Source: Bacteroidota bacterium (lineage in GTDB: Bacteria; Bacteroidota; Bacteroidia; JABDFU01). From it: 47,997 bases of DNA. Below are positions 16,411-25,759 of this stretch, in pieces (the first letter of the stretch is position 1; every line of letters starts with the position of its first letter). The notes under the pieces are model-generated. The model was not told the DNA's origin. It did not search any database and saw only the letters and a program-made list of their open reading frames with translations. The stretch spans positions 12,625 to 60,621 of the forward strand of contig JABDFU010000008.1 in assembly GCA_013286385.1 (NCBI GenBank). Direction: 5' to 3'. The translations under genes and the position numbers were made by a program.

Positions 16411-18885
16411 TTATTCTTTTTTTAATCCGGTCATCAATCGTTTCAAAAACGATTTCTCTGTTTTCTTTTGATGGTCGTCGTAATACCCATACCCGTAACC
16501 GTATCCATATCCGTATCCGTACCCATAGCCATAATTGTAATAACCGTAACGGTTGCCCTGAACATCCACTCCGTTCAATATAATTGAAAGACGTTTGATC
16601 TTGTTTTCATTGTAAAGCCTGTCCAGGTTTTGAATAAAGTTTCGTTTCGAATATTCTGCTCTGAAAATATAAATCGGGTAGTCTGCTCTCTGGATCATTG
16701 ATATTCCGTCCGTCACCAATCCAATAGGAGGATTGTCGATAATGATCATATCATATATTCCTTTCAGGTAATTCAACAGCTGATCCATGCGGGGATGGAT
16801 AATTAATTCAGAAGGGTTGGGCGGAATGGGCCCTGCCGTAATAAAATCAAGATTTTCAAGCGCGCTATGCTGAATGCAATCTTCGGGGATGTCCTTGCCA
16901 ATCAGCATCGTGCTCATCCCTTTAATATTTTGGACATTAAACCCTAAGTGAATCTTCGGTTTTCTCATGTCCAGGTCAAGAATGATTACTTTTTTCCCTG
17001 CAAAGGCAATAATTCCTGCCAGATTGATTGCAACGAACGTTTTTCCTTCTCCCGAAATCGTGGAAGTCACAGCCATTATTTTCGGTCCCGGTTCATTTGA
17101 AATAAACTGAAGGTTTGCCCGAACCGAACGAAAAGCCTCCGCAATAAGGGATTTTGGATTTTTATCCACCAGCAACTGGGATACCGGAATGTCCTTTTTG
17201 TATTTGGGAATGATACCCAGGGTGGCGATTGAACTGTTTGTCTGTTTGGTAATCTCGTGGAGAGAATTGACTTCGTTGTGCAACAAATACCTGATCAGCA
17301 CCAAAAGCAAACTAACCAGTAGTCCAAGCGCCATTGAGATACTAAGTGCGATTGTTTTATCCGGAGAAATAGGCGTGCTGGGGATTACAGCCTCTTCCAA
17401 CACAATGTTGTGGGATATGTTTCCTTTTTCAGAAATTGAATATTCTGTTTTCTTTTCAAGTAAAAGCGTATAATACTTTTCATGAATATTGTACAGGCGC
17501 TGAAGTTTGAGAAATTCCAATTCGCTTTCGGGAAGTTTGTAATAATTTGTTTTGACCAGGTCCGTTCTGTTTTCCAGATTATTAACCTTGTCTTTTGCCG
17601 TCTGCTCCAGGGCACGAACGGTCTCAATAAGCATTTTTTTCTGAATATCAATCAGGTAATTGATGTTTCGGATACTACCGCTATTGGGAGTTACATCGTA
17701 AAGCATTTCTTCCTTACGTTGAAGAAGTTTTTCCAGATTTTCAAGAGGGGCCCGAACAGCTTCATCGTATTCAGTTCCAACTACAATTGAGATCAGGTTG
17801 TAGGCGTCAATGGAGTTCGTTTCTTCCATCTTTTTGACAATATTTTCCAACAGGTCAACCTGAATCTGATTATTCATCACCCGGTCTTCGAGCGAATTAA
17901 CCCTGGTTGATTTTGCCGCTTCAATAATGTCGCTGTTTTGTACCGGGTGAGCCTTTTTAAATTCCTGCAGGGAGGTTTCTGCATCTCTTAATTTAATATA
18001 AGAAGTGTCCAGCTGTTCATCAATAAACTTGATAATCTTATTGTCGCTTTCACTTTTGCGCTCCCGGTCTGACTCCTTAAATTCAGAGGCCAGTTTGTTT
18101 ACAATGTCAACAGCTTTTATGGGGTTGTTGTCACTGAATGAAATTCGTATTGTTTTTGCGGCATCGCTTAATAGTTTTACCTGAAGGTTGGATTTGCACC
18201 TGTTTACGTAATCCTGCAGGGAGTTAATGGTGAAATAATACGGTGTTTTTTTTACAAGACTTTCATTTTCAATAATAGCCTTGTAATCAAAAATGGTAAT
18301 TTTGAATGTGATGTAGGGAGTTGTAATCCACTGGTCATTGGTAAAATTAAAACTATAACTGATTTTGTTCAATACGAATGAAATTTGTCCCGAGGTTTTA
18401 TTCTTGAATTCAACGTACAAATGCTGCCCCTGAACCTGGGGGGAAAAATCAGAAACCTCAACTTTATAGGGACTTGAGGTATAGGCCTCCATTGACCTAA
18501 AGGTGCCCTCGTTGAAATAGCTGTATTGCAGGGGCAGTTTTGATATCGTTCTTTTTATAAAGTCCCTGGATTTAAGAAATTCAATTGATTCGGAAAGGGA
18601 ATTGTTATTGTCATCGGCACCTGTAAAGGACTGAATGTTTAGAATTTTATTTGGCGTATTTTCAGAGCGGAGCTGAAGAATTGTGGATGCTTCGTATATG
18701 GGTTGAGTATAGCGGATATAAGCATAGAATAGAAATGCTGCAATGGCAAAAAACAGTAAAATCCAAAGAATACTTTTTCGGATGATGTGAATAAACAGGC
18801 CCAGCTCAAATTCAGAACTGATTTTTTCCAATCGTTCTTTGTACTGCTCTAAATTCTGCTGGGTATTGGTAATGTCCTGAAACAT
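16411..18885 (-). CDS. Wzc-like polysaccharide co-polymerase and tyrosine autokinase
   Basis: The 824-residue inner-membrane protein has the Wzz/GNVR layout: transmembrane helix 1 at about 38-58, a long periplasmic coiled-coil domain, and helix 2 at about 512-534. The cytoplasmic BY-kinase domain has Walker A TSTISGEGKT (607-616), Walker A' ILDLDMRKPK (635-644) and Walker B MIIIDNPP (713-720). Residues 780-802 form a tail of alternating Tyr and Gly with 14 Tyr, taking the place of the usual C-terminal Tyr cluster whose phosphorylation controls oligomer state and polymer length. The upstream gene encodes the Wza-like outer-membrane partner, so both should form one export complex. The kinase call is firm; chain-length control is family knowledge. 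Confidence 0.93.
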   Translation of the reverse strand: MFQDITNTQQNLEQYKERLEKISSEFELGLFIHIIRKSILWILLFFAIAAFLFYAYIRYTQPIYEASTILQLRSENTPNKILNIQSFTGADDNNNSLSESIEFLKSRDFIKRTISKLPLQYSYFNEGTFRSMEAYTSSPYKVEVSDFSPQVQGQHLYVEFKNKTSGQISFVLNKISYSFNFTNDQWITTPYITFKITIFDYKAIIENESLVKKTPYYFTINSLQDYVNRCKSNLQVKLLSDAAKTIRISFSDNNPIKAVDIVNKLASEFKESDRERKSESDNKIIKFIDEQLDTSYIKLRDAETSLQEFKKAHPVQNSDIIEAAKSTRVNSLEDRVMNNQIQVDLLENIVKKMEETNSIDAYNLISIVVGTEYDEAVRAPLENLEKLLQRKEEMLYDVTPNSGSIRNINYLIDIQKKMLIETVRALEQTAKDKVNNLENRTDLVKTNYYKLPESELEFLKLQRLYNIHEKYYTLLLEKKTEYSISEKGNISHNIVLEEAVIPSTPISPDKTIALSISMALGLLVSLLLVLIRYLLHNEVNSLHEITKQTNSSIATLGIIPKYKKDIPVSQLLVDKNPKSLIAEAFRSVRANLQFISNEPGPKIMAVTSTISGEGKTFVAINLAGIIAFAGKKVIILDLDMRKPKIHLGFNVQNIKGMSTMLIGKDIPEDCIQHSALENLDFITAGPIPPNPSELIIHPRMDQLLNYLKGIYDMIIIDNPPIGLVTDGISMIQRADYPIYIFRAEYSKRNFIQNLDRLYNENKIKRLSIILNGVDVQGNRYGYYNYGYGYGYGYGYGYGYGYYDDHQKKTEKSFLKRLMTGLKKE
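16480..16548 (-). repeat. Degenerate hexanucleotide repeat coding the (Tyr-Gly)n tail
   Basis: About nine TAYGGN units encode consecutive Tyr-Gly pairs at the C-terminus of the Wzc-like kinase. Codons vary between TAT and TAC and among Gly codons, so the repeat is only partly homogeneous at DNA level. A gain or loss of one unit would stay in frame and change the number of phosphorylatable tyrosines by one. Confidence 0.8.
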
Positions 18886-18916
18886 AAGATTCGCGCTAAC
18901 CGGCTAACAAAAGTCG

Positions 18917-19681
18917 TTATTTAAGTATAAGTTCCAGCTCGTAAAGCACAAGCACGGATGAAATGATGCTGAAAAAAGGAGCCAGTTCATTGACAACTGC
19001 TGAAGTAACACGCAGACGGTTTTCTACATAAATAACGTCGTTTGCCTGTAGAATAATGTTCCCCTCATTCAATCCGCTGATGGTTGAAAGATCAATATGA
19101 AAGACCTCTGTTTTCTCTCCATTTCTGCGAATCAATTTAATTTCATAGGCTTTGCCATCTACGGCAATTCCCCCTGCAAGAGCGAGAGCCTCAAAGAGTG
19201 TTGTGTTATCATGTTCAAGGGGAATTACCTTGCTGGCTCCGAATTCGCCGGGGAAAACAGTTACCCTTCTGCTGGTCACTTTAATAATTATAAAGGGCTT
19301 GATGTAATACAAACTGTACTTCTCTTCCAGATCCTTTTCTGCCTGGCGGACAGTAAGGCCTTTGAGTAATGTCCGGCCCAGAACCGGTAGCTTTACAAAT
19401 CCGTCAATATCAACCGTATACTGCTGCCCTCCCTGATTGACATTTTGCACTGTGGTGGTAAGCGGAGAGCTGGTTACATCGGTAAGTTTGAACCCGTCGT
19501 TTGAATACAACTTGAATTCTATCAGGTCATTAGCTGAAATTCTGTATTCCTGTGTCAACAATGAATCTTTAATATCCGCATACGTGTAATTTTTCGGCGT
19601 TTTAAGCATTCGGCTGGGATTTAAAATCCTGCAACCTGTTAATGCGGCAAGCGCAAAAACGAGCAAAATTAATTTTTTCAT
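18917..19681 (-). CDS. Wza-like polysaccharide export lipoprotein
   Basis: The start is the ATG at 19681 (254 residues); a TTG two codons upstream also fits but is less likely. A lipoprotein signal ends in LTGC, so Cys20 should be lipidated. The N-terminal half has the Poly_export pattern (YRISANDLIEFKLYS, VDIDGFVKLPVLG, GLTVRQAEKDLEEKY). The second half is an SLBB beta-grasp domain (VTVFPGEFGASKVIPLEHDNT). A hydrophobic C-terminus replaces the amphipathic helix of E. coli Wza. It would form the periplasmic and outer-membrane exit channel for the polymer handled by the adjacent Wzc-like protein, 31 bases downstream. Confidence 0.92.
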   Translation of the reverse strand: MKKLILLVFALAALTGCRILNPSRMLKTPKNYTYADIKDSLLTQEYRISANDLIEFKLYSNDGFKLTDVTSSPLTTTVQNVNQGGQQYTVDIDGFVKLPVLGRTLLKGLTVRQAEKDLEEKYSLYYIKPFIIIKVTSRRVTVFPGEFGASKVIPLEHDNTTLFEALALAGGIAVDGKAYEIKLIRRNGEKTEVFHIDLSTISGLNEGNIILQANDVIYVENRLRVTSAVVNELAPFFSIISSVLVLYELELILK

Positions 19682-19708
19682 GTTCAAAAGTAACTAAAAA
19701 ATAGTAAT

Positions 19709-20863
19709 TTACATCAGCATCTCCCTGTAGAGCAGTCGGGTGTCATTCACCAGCCGGTTGTAATGAAATTTGTCCCGTACAAAATTCCAGCCGCTGGAGG
19801 CCAGAAATTCCCGGATACTTTTACTTTCAACCAGACTGAGAAGGTTGTCAAAATAGGCCTTTTGATCATTTACCTCTGATAGCAGTGCCGTACTGCCCCT
19901 GATTACCGTATTTTCAATACCTCCGACTGCTGTGCTTACAATCGCTTTGTTTGCAGCCTGGGCTTCGATCAGGCTTACCGGAGTTCCTTCGTTGAATGAA
20001 GAGAGGCAAACGATATCCATTCCTGCCATTGCCCAGTCCACTTCGGTTATCCAGGACGTCAGGGTCACAACAGTATTTAACTGCAGATTTTCTATCCGGT
20101 TCAAAATGTTCTGCCTTTCTTCACCGTCTCCGATTATGAATGCTTTTACTTTTTGGGAACTGTTCTTCACCACATATGCAATCGCGTCCAAAAACAGATT
20201 GTGGTTTTTTACCGGAACGAGTCTTCCGATTATTCCAATTGCTATTTCATCACCGGTTATTTGGTAGGTTGTTCTGAAAGACTGTCTTTTCTCAATCTGC
20301 CTGTTCTGAAAGCGATCCAGGTCAAAGCCCAGGGGAATTACTTTTATCTTTTCGGTCTTTGCAATGTGGTGAATCCGGGAAAGTTCCTCTTTCTGTTTTT
20401 CACTGATGGCCACTATTGCTGTACTGCGTTTAGCCAGTTCCCGCTCAATTAATTTGATGGCGGAAGTTTGCCAGGAGCCAAAATAACTGTGAAAAACATG
20501 GCCGTGAAAAGTATGAATAACAACCGGCACTTTGCAGGAGATGGCAGCAAGCCGGCCTATTGTACCTGCTTTGGAGGCGTGGGTATGAACAATATCCGGC
20601 TTGAATTCTTTAATAATTTTTTTCAGCTGCCGGAATGAAAAATAATCGTCAACCGGATTAATCCTGCGTTTCATGGAGGGAATAAGGATGGGTTCAATCC
20701 CCAATTCTTTCAAAATATGATCCGAACCCTTCTCCGCACTGTCTATTGCTCCGCCGACAAGAAGCGTCTGAAATTCAGGCGACAGGTATTTGGTAAGATA
20801 GGCCACATTGTAAGTGGGCCCACCCAGGTTAAAGCGATTGATTATTCTCAGAACTTTTGGCAC
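19709..20863 (-). CDS. GT4-family glycosyltransferase
   Basis: The 384-residue product reads from a GTG codon (no in-frame ATG near the start). It has a GT-B fold layout: an N-terminal acceptor domain (FNLGGPTYNVAYL, then HTHASKAGTIGRLAA and HTFHGHVFHSYFG) and a C-terminal donor domain (GIIGRLVPVKNHNLFLDA, SSFNEGTPVSLIEAQA), whose Glu-x7-Glu motif binds nucleotide-sugar. It is a retaining transferase, probably adding a sugar to a lipid-linked repeat unit at the cytoplasmic membrane face. Specificity is unknown. It lies 27 bases before the wza-like gene and 22 bases after asnB, within the polysaccharide run. Confidence 0.9.
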   Translation of the reverse strand: MPKVLRIINRFNLGGPTYNVAYLTKYLSPEFQTLLVGGAIDSAEKGSDHILKELGIEPILIPSMKRRINPVDDYFSFRQLKKIIKEFKPDIVHTHASKAGTIGRLAAISCKVPVVIHTFHGHVFHSYFGSWQTSAIKLIERELAKRSTAIVAISEKQKEELSRIHHIAKTEKIKVIPLGFDLDRFQNRQIEKRQSFRTTYQITGDEIAIGIIGRLVPVKNHNLFLDAIAYVVKNSSQKVKAFIIGDGEERQNILNRIENLQLNTVVTLTSWITEVDWAMAGMDIVCLSSFNEGTPVSLIEAQAANKAIVSTAVGGIENTVIRGSTALLSEVNDQKAYFDNLLSLVESKSIREFLASSGWNFVRDKFHYNRLVNDTRLLYREMLM

Positions 20864-20885
20864 CTTTTAAATCAAATTGTTGCAA

Positions 20886-22766
20886 TTAAAGCATGTACTT
20901 TTTCCACCAGGATTGAAAAACAATCAGTGCCCATACCCTTGCTACTGCCTCGTCCGGATTCAAAGAGTAGAGCTGCCGGAGCAACTGCTGAATGGCGGGG
21001 TAATGAAAAACGGCCTGTTCTTCAATGAATTGTTTTCCCAACCAGTCTTCCGTAATCAGGGACTTCAGATCGGTTTTAAACCACTTTAAAAGGGGAACTT
21101 CAAATCCCTGTTTTTCCCTGTTTAGCAGTTCTGGCGGAAGTAAGTAGCCCAAGCTGTCTTTTAAAATAAGTTTTCTGTCTTTTGGACTGATCTTGAATTT
21201 TGACGGAAGGGAAAAAGCAAAATCGACAACCGTAAAATCAAGAAAGGGCACTCTGACTTCAAGACTGTTCGCCATGGACATGGAATCAACTTTTGTAAGC
21301 ATGTCGTTTTGGAGAACCAGGTCCATATCTGTCAATAAAACAGAGTTGAAATCGTTGGTCAACTTGGACAACAAATCACCCTTTCGCTTTTTATAAACCG
21401 ATTCATTGCAGTCTGATTTCAGCAAGGAATGCACAGCTTTTTCGCCGGCATAGCCCGCCCAGAGCCAATATCTTTCAGCTGGAGAAAGTGAGGCCCCCGT
21501 GCTTAATTTTTGAAGTTGTCTTATTTTATTGCCGAATACTGAATTTCTGGATTTGGGCAACTGGTTCCAGAAAAAATTTCCCACAGAAAGCAGACCTGAA
21601 AGGTAACCCTTGTTGCGAATGAAGTATTCGGCCGAATGCTTGTTGTAGCCGGCAAAAAGTTCGTCTGCACCGTCTCCGGACAAGGCTACTGTTACCTGCT
21701 TACGTGTATTTTTGCTCAGGATGTATACAGCAAGAGCAGAAGAATCGGCAAAGGGTTCGTCCAGATAGTCCAATACCTGATAGAGGTTTTCAAACAGATC
21801 GTTGTTTCCCAAAGAAAAAACCGTATGATCCGTTCCGTGCATTTGGGCCACAAGGCGGGCATATTTGGTTTCGTCAAACAGGGGTTCGTCTTTGTAACCG
21901 ATGGAAAACGTTTTCAGATGGGAGCTGTGTTTGGCTGCAAGAGCGGTAATGATAGATGAGTCTATTCCACCACTTAAGAAGCACCCCAGCGGAACATCTG
22001 AGATCAGACGTCGCTGAACCGATTCCTCCAGTAGCTGCCGGAGTTTTGTTTTTGCATCCGAATAGGTAAGCGTTGAACTGTAGTTGGCACTGTAGGGTAT
22101 CGTATAATAGCAGTTGTTAATGAGTTGCCCTTCTGCTATTTTTAAGTAATGTCCGGGTTTGAGTTTGAAAACTCCTTTTAATATTGTTTCCGGAGCAGGT
22201 ATGTAATTGAGCTGCAGATAAGTATAAAGGGATGTGTTATCTAATATCCTGGGCACCTGAAAAGCCAGGAGGGCTTTTAGTTCGGAGGCGAAAGCGAAGA
22301 TGTTTTCGTCCTGATAATACAGTAAGGGCTTGATGCCATACCGGTCCCGGAAAACAAAAAGTTCTTTTTTCAGGTTATCGTAAACAGCAAAAGAAAAGAA
22401 TCCGTTAACCAACTCAATGCAGGAGGGGCCGTGCTTAATAAACAGATAAAGGAGCACCTCTGTATCACTCGAGGATTTAAAAACAATTCCACTGCTTTCC
22501 AGTGTTTTCCTGTGCGTTTTGAAATTAAAAAACTCACCGTTGAAGACTATTGTGTAACGGCCGGTTGCGTCAGTCAGAGGTTGTGCTGCCGCAGTACTGG
22601 TGTCAATAACAGCCAGCCTGCGGTGTCCAAGGGCAATGCTTTCCTGAGCGAAGATACCCTCTCCGTCCGGACCTCTTTTGTAGAGTGTACGTACGGAATC
22701 CTTAATCCGCAGCAGGGCTGCCTTGCCCTTTTCTGTAAATGCCCATACTCCGGTTATTCCGCACAT
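20886..22766 (-). CDS. asnB: Asparagine synthase (glutamine-hydrolysing)
   Basis: The 626-residue product starts MCGITG, so Cys2 is free to be the glutaminase nucleophile after Met removal. RGPDGEG (31-37) and FNGEF complete the class II amidotransferase site. The synthetase domain has the PP-loop SGGIDS (265-270) and ALSGDGADELFAGY. Length and order fit AsnB-type enzymes that use ATP, aspartate and glutamine. In polysaccharide gene clusters, AsnB/WbpS-like members often amidate sugar carboxylates instead; its position next to a glycosyltransferase makes that an alternative. The sequence alone does not separate the two. Confidence 0.9.
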   Translation of the reverse strand: MCGITGVWAFTEKGKAALLRIKDSVRTLYKRGPDGEGIFAQESIALGHRRLAVIDTSTAAAQPLTDATGRYTIVFNGEFFNFKTHRKTLESSGIVFKSSSDTEVLLYLFIKHGPSCIELVNGFFSFAVYDNLKKELFVFRDRYGIKPLLYYQDENIFAFASELKALLAFQVPRILDNTSLYTYLQLNYIPAPETILKGVFKLKPGHYLKIAEGQLINNCYYTIPYSANYSSTLTYSDAKTKLRQLLEESVQRRLISDVPLGCFLSGGIDSSIITALAAKHSSHLKTFSIGYKDEPLFDETKYARLVAQMHGTDHTVFSLGNNDLFENLYQVLDYLDEPFADSSALAVYILSKNTRKQVTVALSGDGADELFAGYNKHSAEYFIRNKGYLSGLLSVGNFFWNQLPKSRNSVFGNKIRQLQKLSTGASLSPAERYWLWAGYAGEKAVHSLLKSDCNESVYKKRKGDLLSKLTNDFNSVLLTDMDLVLQNDMLTKVDSMSMANSLEVRVPFLDFTVVDFAFSLPSKFKISPKDRKLILKDSLGYLLPPELLNREKQGFEVPLLKWFKTDLKSLITEDWLGKQFIEEQAVFHYPAIQQLLRQLYSLNPDEAVARVWALIVFQSWWKKYML

Positions 22767-22789
22767 CGTTGGCAGTAAATTTAACTAAA

Positions 22790-24250
22790 TTATAAGCCCG
22801 GATTTCTGGCGGCTGATTTTCTGATCAGCCAGAGTCCTGTAAATGTCAGGAATCCGTTCAAAGGAAGGATCAGAAATCCGAATTCATACCCGTTCAGCCA
22901 TTGCTTTGAATGCGCATTCAGAATATAGCAAAAAGCAGGTGCCAACAGGCAGATCAGCGGAGTCCATTTGTCTTTTATCTGAAAGCGGGTAAAAAGCCCG
23001 AAAAAAAACAAACCCAAAAGGGGGCCATAGGTATATCCTGCCGCTTTAAACAGTTTTTCCACTGTTGCGGAATCATTCAGATTTCTGAAACAGACAATGA
23101 CAGCAAGCAGAATAAGTGCAAACGAAAAATGCACGGCATACCTGATCTTTTTTTTATCCGAAGAATCCGGTTTTTTCTGAAAATCCAGGAAGTCTATGCA
23201 TACCGAAGTAGTCAGTGAAGTCAATGCACCATCGGCACTTGGATAGGCAGCAGAGATCAGCCCGATTACAAATACAATGCCCGCAAAGGGGCCCAGGTGA
23301 TTCAGCGCAATCATGGGAAAAAGATTGTCTGTTTTTGAAGGTATCCCCATTCCGATGGATTGGGAGTAGAAATAAAGTACCGCTCCCAGAAACAGAAACA
23401 GAAAATTTACTAAAATCAAGACCAGACTGAAGCTGATCATGTTTTTCTGGGCATCTTTGAGATTTCTGCAACTTAAATTTTTCTGCATCATTTCCTGATC
23501 CAGACCTGTCATTGCAATACAGATAAAAAGGCCGCTTAAAAACTGCTTGATGCTTGAGCGCTGGTCGTTCCAGTTTAAGAAAATCATTTTTGAGTAGTCA
23601 CTGGCCCCGACTTTTTTAAGCATTGAAAAAAAAGGCAGGTTCAGCTGTTTTACCATAATGGAAGCGGATATAACCAGTGCCAGCAGCATGAAAGTAGTTT
23701 GCAGGGTATCTGTCCAGACAATCGTTTTTATTCCTCCTTCGAAGGTATACAGCAATATGAGGAGAATGAAAACGGCAACGGTGACAATGAACGGTATGCC
23801 AAAAGCGTCAAATACAAAAGTCTGCAGCACATTCACTACCAGGAACATTCTGAATGCGGCGCCAATGGTCCGGGACAACAGGAAAAAGAAAGCGCCCGTT
23901 TTGTACGAAAAAAAACCGAATCGTTGCTCCAGGTATCCGTAGATCGAAGTAAGTTTGAGTCGGTAATACATGGGCATTAATATTCCGGCAATTACCAGGT
24001 ATCCGAAAAAATAACCCAGAACCACAAACATATAGGAGAACTGACTGGTTCCAACCCAGCCCGGAACAGACATAAATGTAACTCCCGAAAGAGACGCCCC
24101 GATCATTCCATAGGCTACCACGTACCATCTCGAACTGTTATTTCCTATAAAAAAACTTCCGTTGTTTGCCTTTCTTGAGGTGACCCAGGTTATGTAAAAA
24201 AGAAGGGCTGAATATACAGCAACACAGGTTATGATTAAAACGGGGGTCAT
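22790..24250 (-). CDS. Sodium/solute symporter family transporter (SSS)
   Basis: This 486-residue membrane protein has about 13 predicted helices and the SSS/LeuT-fold features: an N-terminal GASLSGVTFMSVPGW segment, GGIKTIVWTDTLQT, and a FAGIVFVIGLISAAYPSADGALTSLTTS stretch matching the sodium-site helix 8. The family imports substrates such as sugars, sialic acid, proline or vitamins with sodium. No substrate can be assigned. It is the first gene of the long minus-strand run. The 71 bases before it are shared with a divergent gene and hold no promoter I would call for this strand. Confidence 0.88.
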   Translation of the reverse strand: MTPVLIITCVAVYSALLFYITWVTSRKANNGSFFIGNNSSRWYVVAYGMIGASLSGVTFMSVPGWVGTSQFSYMFVVLGYFFGYLVIAGILMPMYYRLKLTSIYGYLEQRFGFFSYKTGAFFFLLSRTIGAAFRMFLVVNVLQTFVFDAFGIPFIVTVAVFILLILLYTFEGGIKTIVWTDTLQTTFMLLALVISASIMVKQLNLPFFSMLKKVGASDYSKMIFLNWNDQRSSIKQFLSGLFICIAMTGLDQEMMQKNLSCRNLKDAQKNMISFSLVLILVNFLFLFLGAVLYFYSQSIGMGIPSKTDNLFPMIALNHLGPFAGIVFVIGLISAAYPSADGALTSLTTSVCIDFLDFQKKPDSSDKKKIRYAVHFSFALILLAVIVCFRNLNDSATVEKLFKAAGYTYGPLLGLFFFGLFTRFQIKDKWTPLICLLAPAFCYILNAHSKQWLNGYEFGFLILPLNGFLTFTGLWLIRKSAARNPGL

Positions 24251-24321
24251 GTCTCAAATAAACGAATAAAATACACTTGTTTCACTAAAATTGATACATT
24301 TACTGATAAATTTATATACAC

Positions 24322-24912
24322 ATGAAAAAATTATTTTTGCGAATTACAGGAGTGCTTGCGGGCCTTCTCCTGTTTTTGAATGTCGGACTCGGACAGGACA
24401 TGCAGCAACCTCCGCCTGATGGACCTCCTCCGGGAAATGTAGTTGCACCCACCTGGGCTCCGGCCTATGACAATGTTCCTCAGACCCAGTATTATTATTT
24501 ACCCGATATTCAGGTCTATTACGATGTCTGGCATCATGAATTCGTTTACATGGACAATGGCTCCTGGGTATTTGCCCCTGTGCTTCCGCCCATGTATGCC
24601 TGGTACGACCTTTACCACGGACATACTGTAATCCTCGACCGTATGGTACATCAGCCCTGGATGCATCACGAATTATACGCTGCACATTATCCAAGGTATT
24701 ACCACAACACGGTCTACCCGAGAGGAAACGGAGTGGGCCATGCTTATGGCTTTGATGAAAACTCCAGGAAGCCAATTTATGCTCCTGAACGGGAAGCCAG
24801 TCATAAAGAAATTGTGCCGGCAGGTCGTTCCCAGCCCATTCAATACAGGGATAAGAATGTCGGACAGCCGGTTCATGTTGAGAAAAATATGATGAGGCCG
24901 GGGAAGAAATAA
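24322..24912 (+). CDS. Secreted His/Tyr-rich protein of unknown function
   Basis: The 196-residue product has a signal peptide (MKKLFLRITG...VGLGQ, cleavage near residue 25), then a Pro-rich stretch (PPPDGPPPG). The central domain is unusually rich in Tyr, His, Trp and Met. It contains QYYYLPDIQVYYDVWHHEFV and a paired PMYAWYDLYHGH element, then a basic, disordered C-terminus. I have seen similar YYYLPDxxxYYD proteins in Bacteroidota without assigned function. The spacing of His and Tyr might bind metal or haem, but no defined motif supports that. It stands alone between two minus-strand runs. TACATTTA at 24295-24302 resembles a -7 element. Confidence 0.7.
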   Translation: MKKLFLRITGVLAGLLLFLNVGLGQDMQQPPPDGPPPGNVVAPTWAPAYDNVPQTQYYYLPDIQVYYDVWHHEFVYMDNGSWVFAPVLPPMYAWYDLYHGHTVILDRMVHQPWMHHELYAAHYPRYYHNTVYPRGNGVGHAYGFDENSRKPIYAPEREASHKEIVPAGRSQPIQYRDKNVGQPVHVEKNMMRPGKK

Positions 24913-24967
24913 GTCTAACGATACGCTTCGGGTATAAGATTTGAGTAAGCTTGTTCCAAGAAGCAAC

Positions 24968-25759
24968 TCAGACTAAAAAATAGTTTGATACGATGGTCTG
25001 AAACTCCCGGTAGATGCCGGGAGTGCAGGCTATCAGTTCTTTTCCGAAAAGGTAATTTTCTCCGCCTTTAAAATCGGAAATCGTTCCACCTGCCTGTTGA
25101 ACGATAAAACTCCCTCCGGCTACATCCCAGGGCTTTAAACCGTATTCATAGAACGCGTCGAAGCGTCCGCAGGCGACATAGGCCAAATCGACGGCCGCAG
25201 ATCCCAACCTTCTGAGTCCGTGCGTTTTTTCCATCAAATCACGGAACAAGTTCATGTATTGATCCATCTGATCAAAGTCTGTATAAGGGAAACCTGTAGC
25301 AATTAAAGATTCACTTAGTCTGGTAGGTTTACTTACCCGGATTGGCTTCTTATTGCAGAATGCACCGCTGTTTTCAACTGCGTAAAAACATTCCTTTAAG
25401 TTCAGCTCGTTCACAATTCCCATAACGGGGATGTCATGTTCGAGTAATCCCAGACTTATTGAATAACAGGGAAGTCCATGAATAAAATTTGTTGTTCCGT
25501 CCAGAGGGTCGATTACCCAGTTGTATGTTGAACCTCTGTTTGATCGTGTATTTTCCTCTGCAATAAAACCCGCAGCAGGAAGAAGCTTTTCAAGACCTCC
25601 AATCAGAAGTTTCTCGGCAGTTTTATCAACGTAACTTACAAAGTCATTTTTTCCCTTTGATTCAATGTCTCCGGAACTGATCGTGTGCAGTTCGCTTTGA
25701 ATAAATGCGCCGACCTTTTCAGTCAGTTCGCAGGCTTTTACACAAACAGAATTAAGCAC
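24968..25759 (-). CDS. Inositol monophosphatase family protein (SuhB/CysQ-like)
   Basis: The 263-residue product uses a GTG start overlapping the end of the upstream lgt-like gene by eight bases. Metal-binding motifs of the family are all present: EEN (68-70), WVIDPLDGTTNF (81-92) and KPWDVAGG in the C-terminal half. The enzyme is a magnesium-dependent phosphatase. Substrates in this family include inositol phosphates, 3'-phosphoadenosine 5'-phosphate and histidinol phosphate; the Bacteroidota member is commonly annotated as inositol monophosphatase. It is the last gene in the mutL-to-suhB run. Confidence 0.93.
   Translation of the reverse strand: MLNSVCVKACELTEKVGAFIQSELHTISSGDIESKGKNDFVSYVDKTAEKLLIGGLEKLLPAAGFIAEENTRSNRGSTYNWVIDPLDGTTNFIHGLPCYSISLGLLEHDIPVMGIVNELNLKECFYAVENSGAFCNKKPIRVSKPTRLSESLIATGFPYTDFDQMDQYMNLFRDLMEKTHGLRRLGSAAVDLAYVACGRFDAFYEYGLKPWDVAGGSFIVQQAGGTISDFKGGENYLFGKELIACTPGIYREFQTIVSNYFLV

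Noticed and set aside
19685..19692. TACTTTTG on the minus strand before the wza-like gene.
   Set aside because: It fits the -7 consensus but would place the transcript start inside or after the ATG at 19681; the gene is probably transcribed from further upstream.
24913..24967. Imperfect inverted repeats between the His/Tyr-rich gene and the inositol-phosphatase gene.
   Set aside because: The stem is interrupted and no clear T run follows; too weak to call a terminator.
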